From JACCWP01 sp963801045 (GTDB lineage Bacteria; Actinomycetota; Actinomycetes; Propionibacteriales; Nocardioidaceae), in NCBI GenBank assembly GCA_963801045.1, contig CAWDDC010000004.1, positions 496,001-560,000 on the forward strand: a stretch of DNA of 64,000 bases. The letters run 5' to 3'. Every line of letters starts with the position of its first letter. The first letter of the stretch is position 1. The notes beneath the pieces were generated by a model, which worked only from the letters and a program-made list of their open reading frames with translations, was not told the DNA's origin and made no database searches. Below are positions 34,249 through 43,014 of this stretch, piece by piece. Made by a program: the position numbers and the translations under genes.

Positions 34249-35187
34249 GTGGACGCCGCGGACCTGGCCCGACGCTTCGGCCTCGGCCGTGCCGCGAGGC
34301 TGTCGGACGGACCGGTCGCCCGCGGCAAGCAGGGCGTCGTGTGGCGGCTGGAGACCGCCGACGGCTCCTGGGCGGTCAAGGTGCCGTTCGAGCCGGAGAC
34401 CGAGGAGGAGATGCGGACGAGCACCGCGTTCCAGGAGGCTGCACTCGCCGCGGGCGTGCCGACGCCGACAGTGCGCCGCACCACCGAAGGACACGTCTTC
34501 GCCACCGTCGGCGGCAGCCGGGTCCGGGTCTACGGGTGGGTCGACCTGCTGCCTCCCGACCGGCGTCTCGACCCGGCGATGGTGGGTGCGGCGGTGGCCG
34601 CGATCCACCAGGTGCCGTACACCGAAGCCGGCCCTCCGCACCCCTGGTACACCGAGCCGGTCGGAGCCGAGCGGTGGGACCAGCTGGTCGAGCAGCTGCT
34701 GGAGGCGGGCGCTCCGTTCGCCGGCCGGCTGGCCGAGCTGCGCGACGAGCTGGTCGCCCTGGAGTCGTGGCTCGAGCCGCCGCAGCAGCTGCGGACCTGC
34801 CACTGCGACCTGTGGGCCGACAACCTGTTGCCGACCGCGGACGGCGGGGTGTGCGTCATCGACTGGGAGAACAGCGGACCGGGCGACCCGAGCCAGGAGC
34901 TCGGGTGCGTCCTCTTCGAGTTCGGCCACTCCGACCCGGGACGCGCCCGCGACCTCGTCACCGCCTACCGCGAGGCCGGCGGGCCAGGAACGGTCCAGCG
35001 GCGCGGGGACTTCTCGATGCTCATCGCCCAGCTCGGGCACATCACCGAGATCGCCGCCTCCGACTGGCTGCAGCCCAATCCCCGCATGCCCGAGCGCGCC
35101 GACTCCGCCGCCTGGATCGCGGAGGTCCTCGACGAGCCGCACACCCGCGCCGCGCTCGACGGTCTGCTGAGCGCGGCGCGGGGGTAG
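34249..35187 (+). CDS. Aminoglycoside phosphotransferase-fold kinase
   Basis: 312 residues. The N-lobe has KQGVVWRLETADGSWAVKVPFEP with the ATP-binding lysine; the catalytic loop is CHCDLWADNLLP (His-x-Asp...Asn) and the metal aspartate lies in CVIDWENSGPGDPSQELG. The fold includes antibiotic kinases and small-molecule kinases such as choline or homoserine kinases; the substrate here is unknown and resistance should not be assumed. GTG start at 34249, 9 bp after the preceding gene. Confidence 0.82.
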   Translation: MDAADLARRFGLGRAARLSDGPVARGKQGVVWRLETADGSWAVKVPFEPETEEEMRTSTAFQEAALAAGVPTPTVRRTTEGHVFATVGGSRVRVYGWVDLLPPDRRLDPAMVGAAVAAIHQVPYTEAGPPHPWYTEPVGAERWDQLVEQLLEAGAPFAGRLAELRDELVALESWLEPPQQLRTCHCDLWADNLLPTADGGVCVIDWENSGPGDPSQELGCVLFEFGHSDPGRARDLVTAYREAGGPGTVQRRGDFSMLIAQLGHITEIAASDWLQPNPRMPERADSAAWIAEVLDEPHTRAALDGLLSAARG

Positions 35188-35195
35188 CGGGAGGT

Positions 35196-35222
35196 GCTCG
35201 CGGGTCAGTGCATCTCGCGAGC
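35196..35222. terminator. Inverted repeat at the APH/MFS convergent junction
   Basis: GCTCGCG (35196-35202) and CGCGAGC (35216-35222) form a 7-bp stem with a 13-base loop around the stop codon of the MFS gene, 9 bp past the stop of the kinase gene. Position suggests a terminator for both convergent genes; the loop is long and there is no T-run, so support is weak. Confidence 0.3.
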
Positions 35223-36722
35223 GCGCCGCGGCAGCAGCCAGCCCAGCGCCCACGCCACCGCCAGCAGTCCGATCACCAACAGCAGCGTGTCCTCGGCCGC
35301 GACCAGGTGCCGGCCCGCCGCGACGGCGACCTGCGGGCCACCGTCCTCGAGCGCGAACCGGTCGAAGAACAGGGTGGCCAGCACGGCCACGCCGAGCGAC
35401 GCGCCCAGCTGCTGCAGCGACTCGAGCAGGCCGCTGGCCGAGCCGACCTCGTGGTCGTCGATCTCGCCCATGATGATGCTGAACAGCGGGACGAAGATCA
35501 TGCCCATCCCGAGGCCGAAGACGAACAGCCCCGGCGCCAGGTCGCCGAGACCCACGTCACCGTCGGCCCGGGTCAGGGACCACCACAGCAGCGCTGTTCC
35601 GGCCGCCATGCCCGTCAACCCGACGTGCAGGATCGGCCGGCCGACTGCGGTCGCTGCCCACGCGCCGACAGCCGAGCCGAAGAACGCGCCCACCGCCAGT
35701 GCGGCCAGGTAGAGGCCGGCCTGCATGGCGCTGTATCCGAGCCCCACCTGCAGGAACAGCCCGATGGTCAGCGAGAAGCCGACGATGCTGCCGAAGAACA
35801 CGATCGTGAACAGCACGCCCGACACGTACGAGCGCTTGCCCAGCAGGCTGAGCTCGAACAGCGGCGCCCGGCCGGCGCGCAGCCGCGCGCGCTGCTGCAC
35901 GACGAAGATGCCGAGCACCGGCACCGAGGCCGCGAGCAGCACGAACATCCACGCCGGCCAGCCCTGGGTACGACCGTCGACCAGCGGCAGGACCAGCAGG
36001 AAGCTCGCGGCAGCCAGCAGTGCCGTGCCCACGACGTCGAGCCGCGCCCCCGCGTGAGTGGCCGCGCCCGCCGGCAGCACCTTCGCGCCGACGACGAGAG
36101 CGGCGACCCCGATCGGCAGGTTGATGAGGAACAGCGCCCGCCAGTCGGTGCCGAACACGTCTGCCTTCATCAGCAGCCCGGCGACCACGGGGCCGAGCAC
36201 GGTCGACAGCCCGATCACCGGGCCGAACGCCGCGAACGCCTTGCCGATGTGCTGCGGAGGGAACAGGTCGCGGATGAGCCCGAACGTCTGCGGCACCATC
36301 ACGGCCGCCGCCAGACCCTGTGCCGCGCGGCCGGCGACGAGCACCTCGCCGGACCAGGCGAACGAGCAGAACGCCGACGACGCCACGAAGCCGGCCAGGC
36401 CGATCAGCAGCAGCCGCCGCCGCCCGACCATGTCGCCGAGCCGGGCTCCGGTCATCAGTCCGACGGCGAGCGCGAGGGTGTACGACGCGGCCACCCACTC
36501 GAGCGCGGACGTGCTCATCGCCAGGTCCGCCTGGATGGCCGGCGCCGCGACGTTGACGATCGTCGAGTCGAGGATGTTGAGGATCATCGCCGCGAGGATC
36601 ACGCCGAAGCCGATCCAGCTGCGGCTGGTGAGCCCCGGATGCGCCGGTGGATCGGCCGGCCGGTCGGCCGCGACGTCCGGTGCGGGGGTGACGGGCGGGT
36701 CGAGGACTGGAGTGGTTGTCAT
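35205..36722 (-). CDS. MFS drug efflux transporter, DHA2 (14-helix) family
   Basis: About 505 residues with 14 membrane segments. LNILDSTIVNVAAPAIQADLAMS in the first segment carries the DHA2 motif around Asp, GARLGDMVGRRRLLLIGL is the loop 2-3 signature, and GPVIGLSTVLGPVVAGLL is antiporter motif C. ATG at 36722; a GTG nine bases upstream is possible. Related to EmrB/QacA exporters of toxic organic compounds. Divergent from the WYL regulator across a 63-bp gap with a strong palindrome, so it is probably repressed by it. Confidence 0.88.
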   Translation of the reverse strand: MTTTPVLDPPVTPAPDVAADRPADPPAHPGLTSRSWIGFGVILAAMILNILDSTIVNVAAPAIQADLAMSTSALEWVAASYTLALAVGLMTGARLGDMVGRRRLLLIGLAGFVASSAFCSFAWSGEVLVAGRAAQGLAAAVMVPQTFGLIRDLFPPQHIGKAFAAFGPVIGLSTVLGPVVAGLLMKADVFGTDWRALFLINLPIGVAALVVGAKVLPAGAATHAGARLDVVGTALLAAASFLLVLPLVDGRTQGWPAWMFVLLAASVPVLGIFVVQQRARLRAGRAPLFELSLLGKRSYVSGVLFTIVFFGSIVGFSLTIGLFLQVGLGYSAMQAGLYLAALAVGAFFGSAVGAWAATAVGRPILHVGLTGMAAGTALLWWSLTRADGDVGLGDLAPGLFVFGLGMGMIFVPLFSIIMGEIDDHEVGSASGLLESLQQLGASLGVAVLATLFFDRFALEDGGPQVAVAAGRHLVAAEDTLLLVIGLLAVAWALGWLLPRRAREMH

Positions 36723-36742
36723 GCACCGCACGCTAGGCCGCC

Positions 36743-36765
36743 ATCAGGCACGTTCCGTTCCTGAT
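36743..36765. promoter_or_regulatory. Palindromic operator between the efflux and WYL regulator genes
   Basis: ATCAGG-C-ACG, a TTC centre, and CGT-T-CCTGAT form a 23-bp palindrome with 9 of 10 arm positions paired. It lies in the divergent gap. TAATCT (36773-36778) seven bases before the WYL ATG is a likely -10 of a leaderless transcript, and TAGCGT on the minus strand (36738-36733) is a candidate -10 for the efflux gene, so a protein bound here would touch both promoters. Confidence 0.55.
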
Positions 36766-36785
36766 TCCGGGCTAATCTGCGGGTC

Positions 36786-37748
36786 ATGGCAGAAACCTCG
36801 GCACGCCTGCTCAAGCTGCTCTCGCTGCTGCAGACTCCGCGCGAGTGGTCGGGTCCCGAGCTCGCCCGACGGCTCCGGGTGACCCAGCGGACCGTACGCA
36901 ACGACGTCGACCGGTTGCGCCAGCTCGGCTACCCGGTACGCGCCACTCGCGGCGCCACCGGTGGCTACCGGCTGTCGGCCGGGGCGGCGATGCCGCCGCT
37001 GCTGCTCGACGACGACGAGGCGGTCGCCATCGCCGTCGCGCTCGGCAGCACCGGCGGCGGCGCAGTCGAAGGGATGGAGGAGACCGCGCTGCAGGCGCTG
37101 ACCAAGCTGTTGCAGGTGCTGCCGACCCGGCTGCGCGGCCGGGTCGACGCGCTGCAGGCCCACACCGTCCGGGTACGCCGCCGCCGGCGCGGCACCGACG
37201 TCGCCGGCAGCGTGCTCGCCTCGCTCGCCGCCGCGTCCCGCGACCGCGAGGTGGTGCGGTTCGCCTACTCCGACCACTCCGGCTCGGCCTCGGAGCGCCG
37301 GGTGGAGCCGTACCGACTCGTCAACTGGGGGCAGCGCTGGTACCTCGTGTGCTGGGACGTCGCGCGCGACGACTGGCGGACCTTCCGCGTCGACCGGATG
37401 AACGAGGTCCGCTCGGTCGGGCACCGGTTCCGGGCCCGCGAGCTGCCCGCCGACGACGTGGCGGCGTACGTCGCCGCGAAGACCCGCCAGGTGCAGATGA
37501 AGGTCGTCGGCCGGGTCGTCGTGCACGCACCGGCGTCGATGGTCGAGGAGCGGATGGGCTGGTGGACGCAGGGCAGCATCGAGCCGCTCGGCGACGACCG
37601 GTGCCGCGTGCAGGTCGGCGGTCGCTCGCCGCAGGACATCGCGTTCTGGCTCGGCATCCTCGACGTCGACTTCGAGGTGGAGGACTCGCCCGAGCTCACC
37701 GCGGCCGTCCGGACGCTGGGGGAGCGGTACGCCCGCGCGGCCGCCTAG
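36786..37748 (+). CDS. HTH/WYL-domain transcriptional regulator
   Basis: 320 residues. The N-terminal DeoR-like winged helix is LLKLLSLLQTPREWSGPELARRLRVTQRTVRNDVDRLRQLGY; the WYL domain (about 140-220) has VVRFAYSDHSGSASERRVEPYRLVNWGQRWYLVCWDV and RTFRVDRMNEV, followed by a WCX-type C-terminal domain. WYL domains sense nucleic acid or small ligands. No Shine-Dalgarno is present and a TANNNT lies seven bases upstream, so the mRNA is probably leaderless. It likely controls the divergent efflux gene and itself. Confidence 0.88.
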   Translation: MAETSARLLKLLSLLQTPREWSGPELARRLRVTQRTVRNDVDRLRQLGYPVRATRGATGGYRLSAGAAMPPLLLDDDEAVAIAVALGSTGGGAVEGMEETALQALTKLLQVLPTRLRGRVDALQAHTVRVRRRRRGTDVAGSVLASLAAASRDREVVRFAYSDHSGSASERRVEPYRLVNWGQRWYLVCWDVARDDWRTFRVDRMNEVRSVGHRFRARELPADDVAAYVAAKTRQVQMKVVGRVVVHAPASMVEERMGWWTQGSIEPLGDDRCRVQVGGRSPQDIAFWLGILDVDFEVEDSPELTAAVRTLGERYARAAA

Positions 37749-37756
37749 TCAATGGC

Positions 37757-39112
37757 TCACTGCCGGGCGGGCGCTCCGACGCGTTGTCGGAACCGGCGGT
37801 GCCGGATGGGTGCCTTGGGTCCGTGCGCACCGGGTGGCGGAACCATCTCGGGGATGCCGTCGTCGGCGACGTGGCACCGCCAGCCGCGGTCGTGGACCAG
37901 GTGGTGGTGGAACGGACAGAGCAGGGCACCGTTGGCGAGGTCGGTCGGGCCGTTGTCGGCAAGCCACGGGCGGCAGTGGTGGGCCTCGCACTGGGCAGGC
38001 GGCCGCCAGCACCCGTCGGCCACGCAGCCGCCCTGCCGGGCTGCCAGCGCGATGCGTTGGTGCCAGGTGAAGTAGCGGCGACTCCGGCCCAGATCGAGCG
38101 GCACCGAGTCGCCGCCCAGCACCATCGGAAGCAGCCGCGCAGTGCAGGCCAGCCGACGAGCCTGCCCGGCGGTCATCCGTTCGCCGTTCGACAGTGTCGC
38201 CGTACCGACTCCGCTGCTGAGCACGTCGGGATCGAGGGTGACGGTGAGCACCGGCGTGGCTCGGCCGAGGTCGGGCAGCTCGCCGACGGGGAGGTGTTCG
38301 ATGAGCTCGCAGAACGCCAGCCCGAGCCGCTGTTCGTAGGGCAGCCGCTCCTGGTCGAGGTCGGGATCGACCGGCTCCCGGTCGGAGACGTCGTCACTGG
38401 GCGCACGCTCGGTCGCGCGCGAAGAGACCAGCGCGTCCAGCGCTGTCTGGAGCATGCCCGCCTGGGCGTCGGGGATGCAGAACCCGCCCCGGGTCTTGCC
38501 GTCGCCTCGCGCGCGTGCCCAGAACCGGGCCGCTGCCCGCGCCTGTCGCTCCTGCCGGGCCAGCAGCCGCGCCTCGTAGTCATCGGCCGCGTCGGGGGCG
38601 ACCACGTCGAGGACCCGGTTGCCCAGCCGGCGCAGGTCTTCCGGGCCGAAGGTTGCTGCTTGCACGACCAGGTGCCGCTCGGCGGCGTCGACCACGTCGG
38701 GCGGCAGGTCGTCGGGCAGGCGACGCAACGCCAGGCAGATCACCTGCGCCTGCTCCACCCCCATGGCTCCGCGGGCCAGCGCCGTGCGGACGTGCTCCCG
38801 ACGCCGGTCGAGGTCGGCGGCCAGGCGTATGTCAGTGCCGGCGGCCCGCCGCGACGTCCGCTGCTCACCGGCCAACCAGGCCGTTGTCGACGCCGCACCG
38901 GAGGCCAGCCGCAGGTCGCGGGAGTCGGCCTGGGCGACCAGCCGCAGTCGCAGCTCGTGCACCCGGGCCTCGATCCGGTGCAGGCGGGTGAGCGCGGCGG
39001 CCGTCTCGTCGTCGGACAGTCCCCAGCAGGGGACGTCGCCGACAACGTCGAGGGCGTCCTCGAGCATCGCGACCGTCCGCACCAGCGGGTGCGCGTCCAC
39101 CTGCACCGTCAT
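37757..39112 (-). CDS. DUF222 / HNH endonuclease domain protein
   Basis: 451 residues. The N-terminal DUF222 region (about 10-330) includes LHRIEARVHELRLRLVAQADSRDL and STTAWLAGEQRTSRRAAGTDIRLAADLDRR; the C-terminal HNH motif is CVADGCWRPPAQCEAHHCRPWLADNGPTDLANGALLCPFHHHLVHDRGW in pieces, with the two histidine/asparagine centres. These multicopy genes are typical of high-GC actinomycetes; a link to homing or repair is suspected but unproven. ATG at 39112; the larger open frame extending to 41002 is antisense to the cyclase gene and was not used. Confidence 0.85.
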   Translation of the reverse strand: MTVQVDAHPLVRTVAMLEDALDVVGDVPCWGLSDDETAAALTRLHRIEARVHELRLRLVAQADSRDLRLASGAASTTAWLAGEQRTSRRAAGTDIRLAADLDRRREHVRTALARGAMGVEQAQVICLALRRLPDDLPPDVVDAAERHLVVQAATFGPEDLRRLGNRVLDVVAPDAADDYEARLLARQERQARAAARFWARARGDGKTRGGFCIPDAQAGMLQTALDALVSSRATERAPSDDVSDREPVDPDLDQERLPYEQRLGLAFCELIEHLPVGELPDLGRATPVLTVTLDPDVLSSGVGTATLSNGERMTAGQARRLACTARLLPMVLGGDSVPLDLGRSRRYFTWHQRIALAARQGGCVADGCWRPPAQCEAHHCRPWLADNGPTDLANGALLCPFHHHLVHDRGWRCHVADDGIPEMVPPPGAHGPKAPIRHRRFRQRVGAPARQ

Positions 39113-39166
39113 GACCAACACTCTAGACCGCGACACCGACACTCTCGTACATGCGTTCGACCCCTG

Positions 39167-39456
39167 TGGACTGCGCTGCTGATCCACACGCTCAAGCACT
39201 CGCACGCCGGGCACGCCGACGTGACGGTCCGGTACGGCGCCGACGACGTGCGCATCGAGGTGCGGCCGGACGGCACCGGCGCGGACCATCACGCGGATGA
39301 GGCGGTCGGCCCGGCCTGTCCGACGCCGAGATGGCGGCTGCTCCGGTGATCGGCGAGATGACGTCAAGCCGCACGTCACGCAACATGCAGCAGCAGCTTC
39401 ACTGCGCGATCGCGTGCCGGCGGTCGTGCTCGCGTACCAGAACGGGTACCTCGAAA
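39167..39456 (+). pseudogene. Remnants of a two-component system (sensor kinase C-terminus plus response regulator HTH)
   Basis: This 438-bp gap between the HNH gene and the cyclase gene is not empty. About 39170-39280, in one frame, reads LLIHTLKHSHAGHADVTVRY and then GADDVRIEVRPDGTG, the ATPase domain of a NarL-type histidine kinase, whose N-box normally reads ALTNALKHA. At 39313-39360, in a second frame, GLSDAEMAAAPVIGEM, and at about 39364-39456, in a third frame, VKPHVTQ and LRDRVPAVVLAYQNGYL, match the LuxR-type HTH of its response regulator. The regulator receiver domain and kinase N-terminus are gone, with at least one frameshift. A collapsed kinase-regulator pair. Confidence 0.65.
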
Positions 39457-39550
39457 CCCGACGGCACCTGTCGAAAGAGCAAACACTCTGCTGTCCGTGC
39501 CGAATCGGCAAAGGGCGGGTCGTCCTGCCCAGCACGCGTGATACTGAATC

Positions 39551-41050
39551 GTGGCTGCGGGGGCCTCTGCGGGGGCATCGGGCACCGGTGCGAACGCCGG
39601 TGCCTCGTCGCCGCGCCCCGACAGGACCGCACCGGCGATTCGTACGTTCCTCATCGCGGACATCCGCGGCTACACCACCTACACGCGCGAGCGCGGTGAC
39701 GAGGCCGCAGCCGCTCTGGCGGGCCGTTTCGCCGCCTCGGTCGAGGAGACCGTGGCCGACTACGACGGCGACCTGCTCGAGCTGCGCGGTGACGAGGCGT
39801 TGGTCGTCTTCGACTCCGCGCGCCAAGCCATCCGGGCGGCGGTCGCCCTGCAGACCGCGTTCGGCGCGAGTGCGACGAACGCCTCGCCGCCCGTCCCGGT
39901 GGGTGTCGGTCTCGACGCCGGGGAGGCGGTGTCGGTCAGGGGAGGGTTCCGCGGTTCCGCGCTGAACATGGCCGCCCGGCTGTGCGGACTCGCCGCCGCG
40001 GGCCAGGTGCTGGCGACGCCAGAGGTCGTGCACCTCGCTACCCGGATGGACGGGGTGCTGTTCCGCGACCAGGGTGCCGTCCAGCTGAAGGGCCTTGCCG
40101 ACCCGGTGCACGTCGTCGCGATCGAGGCCTCCGACGACGCCCCGCCGACGGCACGCCCGGGCCGGCTCATGCCGTGGCGGCGACGCCCGGCGGGCAGCGG
40201 GGCACCGGCGAACCGTCGCCGACGTCGCGCGATCGCCCTGACCGTGGTCGGCGTCGTAGTGGTGGTCCTCACCGGCCTTGCGTGGGGACCGTGGCTGCCG
40301 CCTCCGCGCTCGAGCACGTCGGGCGGTGCCTCCCAGGCCGAGGCCGCGGATCCGTTGCTGGCGGCCGTCCTGGTCAATGACGAGTTCGCGAGTCCCGTCA
40401 GTGGCAACTACCGGCACTACATGTTCCCGGAGGGCAGTCTGCGACCCGACGAGTACCCGCCGCTGCGCCTTCGTAACAGCCGCGCTTTCGACTACTGGGA
40501 CGGCAACCACGGTGGCGTGCCCGTCATCTACCAGACGGTGCGTCTCGTGCTCGAGGGCGCGGGGGAGGAGCCGGTGCTGGTGACGCGAGTCGATCCACGA
40601 GTCATCAGCAGGGATCCGCCGCTGGCGGGTTGGTACCTGGTCCCCGAGGGGGGCAGCAAGGCCGGCATCCGCTACGTCGAGACCAACCTCGACTGCCCGG
40701 ACCCGCAAGCGGTCGTGGTGGGTGCGGGGCGTGCGTCCGGTCGCGACACCGTCTCGTCGTTGGACCTCGAGGTGAGCAGCCTCGACAAGGAGCAGCTCGA
40801 GATCAGCGCCTACACCACCCGCAGCGACATCCACTGGGGCGTCGACATCACCTACGTGTACGGCGGCGAGGTGACGACTCTCGAGGTGCGCGACCCGCGA
40901 CTGCACGTCACCGCGGAGAGCCGCGCACTCCGGGCGTACGTCGCGGAGTACGTGCCGGGTCCGCTCCAGCGAGCACCGAGGTTCGATCCCGCACCGCCGC
41001 ACGACATGACGGTGACCGCCCGCAGCATCGCGGCACTCTGCGAACGCTAG
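39551..41050 (+). CDS. Membrane class III nucleotide cyclase with extracytoplasmic C-terminal domain
   Basis: 499 residues. A cytoplasmic class III cyclase domain comes first (about 30-195): the metal aspartates are Asp37 (FLIADIRGYTTY) and Asp81 (ELRGDEALVVF), and the transition-state Asn139 and Arg143 lie in GSALNMAARLCGL. Residues about 230-255 are one membrane helix (ALTVVGVVVVVLTGLAWG) after a basic stretch, and about 240 residues follow outside the membrane with no motif I recognise. The usual class III order is sensor then cyclase. The substrate-specifying residues are not clear, so ATP or GTP is open. Start GTG 39551. Confidence 0.8.
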   Translation: MAAGASAGASGTGANAGASSPRPDRTAPAIRTFLIADIRGYTTYTRERGDEAAAALAGRFAASVEETVADYDGDLLELRGDEALVVFDSARQAIRAAVALQTAFGASATNASPPVPVGVGLDAGEAVSVRGGFRGSALNMAARLCGLAAAGQVLATPEVVHLATRMDGVLFRDQGAVQLKGLADPVHVVAIEASDDAPPTARPGRLMPWRRRPAGSGAPANRRRRRAIALTVVGVVVVVLTGLAWGPWLPPPRSSTSGGASQAEAADPLLAAVLVNDEFASPVSGNYRHYMFPEGSLRPDEYPPLRLRNSRAFDYWDGNHGGVPVIYQTVRLVLEGAGEEPVLVTRVDPRVISRDPPLAGWYLVPEGGSKAGIRYVETNLDCPDPQAVVVGAGRASGRDTVSSLDLEVSSLDKEQLEISAYTTRSDIHWGVDITYVYGGEVTTLEVRDPRLHVTAESRALRAYVAEYVPGPLQRAPRFDPAPPHDMTVTARSIAALCER

Positions 41051-41066
41051 CGTGCGCCCGCAGGGC

Positions 41067-41081
41067 CGAGCGGATCGCTCG
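41067..41081. terminator. Hairpin between convergent cyclase and reductase genes
   Basis: CGAGCG-GAT-CGCTCG is a perfect 6-bp stem with a 3-base loop in the 40-bp gap between the cyclase stop (41050) and the DHFR-like stop (41091). It can act for both strands. No T-run, as is usual for actinomycete terminators. Confidence 0.5.
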
Positions 41082-41090
41082 ACGCGGAGC

Positions 41091-41630
41091 TCAGCTCGCC
41101 GGTGCGTAGCGGAGGTGCAGCACGCCCGTGTCGAGGGTGGAGCTGTGCATGAGCCGGAGCGGGTAGGTGGGCGTGTCCTCGAAGAGGCGCTGGCCCGACC
41201 CGACGGCGATCGGGTGCACCAGCAGCGCCAGCTCGTCGAGCAGCCCGTTCGCGAGCAGCCAGCGCACGGTGGTGGCGCTGCCCGACATCGTGAGGTCGCC
41301 GTCGGTGCGGTCCTTGACCGCGCGCACCTCGTCGACGTCCCCCGACAGCACCGTGGTGTTCTGCCATTTCGCCTCGCCGAGCGTCGTGGACAACACGTAC
41401 TTCGGGATGGTGTTGATGAACTCCGAGAACGGCTCGTCCGGACTCTGCGCGGGCCAGTACTCGGACCACTCGCCGTACAGCGTGCGCCCCATCAGGAACG
41501 CGCCCGTGGTCTCCATCCCCGCGCCGACGATGGCGCCCATCGCGTCGTCGAAGTACGGGAAGTGCCACTGGTCCGGCGACTCGACGACGCCGTCGAGCGA
41601 GATGAAGAAGTTCGCAACGATCCTGCCCAT
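41091..41630 (-). CDS. Dihydrofolate reductase / RibD C-terminal family protein
   Basis: 179 residues of the DHFR-like fold: VANFFISLDGVVESPDQW at the start, ETTGAFLMGRTLYGEWSEYWP, LTMSGSATTVRWLLANGLLDELALLVHPIAVGSGQRLF (the NADPH-binding and RibD_C signature) and VLHLRY at the end. The family is distinct from true FolA and its members reduce unknown pterin- or flavin-like substrates. GAGGAG precedes the ATG. Single gene. Confidence 0.85.
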   Translation of the reverse strand: MGRIVANFFISLDGVVESPDQWHFPYFDDAMGAIVGAGMETTGAFLMGRTLYGEWSEYWPAQSPDEPFSEFINTIPKYVLSTTLGEAKWQNTTVLSGDVDEVRAVKDRTDGDLTMSGSATTVRWLLANGLLDELALLVHPIAVGSGQRLFEDTPTYPLRLMHSSTLDTGVLHLRYAPAS

Positions 41631-41728
41631 GACGCCGCTCCTCGAGGTGTGGTGGGTCCGTCAGCAACCTAGACCGTGCCGGGCGCACGGACTCATCGCT
41701 GTGGCCTCCTCGCTCTCAACCATCGCGG

Positions 41729-42952
41729 TCAACCGCCGTGCCGCACTGCATCGCGAGCCTGGCGGAACCGGACCGTCTCGTAGCCGACGAGGCAGACGAG
41801 GACGCCGGCCACGAGCCCGAGCGCCACGAGGGCGGGCAACTGCCAGGCAACCGGCAGCAGCGCGACGAGGACCACGATCGCCACCATGCGGTGCGGGTTC
41901 CACGAGCCGACGTTGCGCCTGCGGAAGCTGACGTGTCCTGCGAGGTAGACCGCGACGCCACCGAACAGGGCGACCAGGGGCACCCCGGTCAACGGGTCCG
42001 TCAGCTCGTGGTGGTCGTCGTCGGCGACGTACTCCAGCACCTTCTTGAGACCGAGGGCGATGAACACGATCGACGCCACGATCGGGAAGTGCAGGTAGGT
42101 GTAGGAGTCCCGCGCGAGCCGGCTGCGCTCCTGCCCCTGCGTACGGCCGAGCACCTGCTCCGCGACGTGCGCGACCACGTCGAAGTACAGCCACCACAGG
42201 CTGACGGCGATCGTGATGCCGAGCATCGCGGCGACGAGCACCGGCCAGGAGAGCGGCTCGTTCCCCACCCCGACCCCGATGGCCACGATCGACTCACCGA
42301 TGGCGATGATGACGATCAGACCGTGCCGCTCCGCGAAGTGTCCGGCGCTGTTGAGGCGCCAGCCCGACGTCCCCGCCACCCAGATCCCCACGTAGTCGAC
42401 GACCAGCGCGCCCGCCCACAGGAAGGTCTGCGCGGGCGGGCCGATCGCGCCGCCCGCGACCAGCAGGCAACCCGCCGCCACCACCGGCACCGCCGTGATC
42501 AGCAGCTGGCGGCGCAGGTCGGCGTCGTCGCCGGCGGCGACCAGGTAGCAGCCCAGGTGGGCGAGCCGGACGAGCAGGTAGCAGGCGGCCAGCACGAGGG
42601 CAGCGTTCAGGCCACCCGGCAGGTCGACGAACGCCTCGGGGATGGACAGTGCCACGACGAACATCGCCGCCATGGCGACGATCAGCGTCGCCCGCACGAC
42701 GCCCTCGTCGGCGTGCGCCTGGTTGCCGAGCCAGGCGTACGAGCACCACGCCCACCACAACAGGGCGAGCAGGACGATCCCGCGCAGCACACCGACCGGG
42801 GTCGGTTCGTCGGCCAGCAGCTGGGTGACCTGGGTGAAGGCGAAGACGAACACCAGGTCGAAGAGCAGCTCGAGGGTGGTGACCCGGTGGCTCTCGTCGG
42901 CGGGGCGGAACAGCACCCGAGCGCGCGACGGCTGCTGCTCGGGCGCGGGCAC
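41729..42952 (-). CDS. Low temperature requirement protein A family membrane protein
   Basis: 407 residues with about 11 membrane segments. The N-terminus VTTLELLFDLVFVFAFTQVTQLLAD is the LtrA signature, and AERHGLIVIIAIGESIVAIGVG is the second conserved stretch. The family was named from a Listeria cold-growth mutant; the molecular function is unknown. The C-terminus is basic and cytoplasmic. Divergent from the FAD oxidoreductase gene. Confidence 0.88.
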   Translation of the reverse strand: MPAPEQQPSRARVLFRPADESHRVTTLELLFDLVFVFAFTQVTQLLADEPTPVGVLRGIVLLALLWWAWCSYAWLGNQAHADEGVVRATLIVAMAAMFVVALSIPEAFVDLPGGLNAALVLAACYLLVRLAHLGCYLVAAGDDADLRRQLLITAVPVVAAGCLLVAGGAIGPPAQTFLWAGALVVDYVGIWVAGTSGWRLNSAGHFAERHGLIVIIAIGESIVAIGVGVGNEPLSWPVLVAAMLGITIAVSLWWLYFDVVAHVAEQVLGRTQGQERSRLARDSYTYLHFPIVASIVFIALGLKKVLEYVADDDHHELTDPLTGVPLVALFGGVAVYLAGHVSFRRRNVGSWNPHRMVAIVVLVALLPVAWQLPALVALGLVAGVLVCLVGYETVRFRQARDAVRHGG

Positions 42953-43014
42953 GCCCCATTCTGGCGCGACTGCGGGAGACTTGTCCCCTCGCCGGGGTGA
43001 CAGGGAGGGCGGTC

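Noticed and set aside
33442..35253. 600-codon open frame on the minus strand
   Set aside because: It is a shadow of three recognisable plus-strand genes (LysR, MDMPI-fold, kinase); high GC keeps such frames open.
39113..41002. Minus-strand extension of the HNH gene across the cyclase gene
   Set aside because: It is antisense to a cyclase with all catalytic residues; HNH homologues start at 39112.
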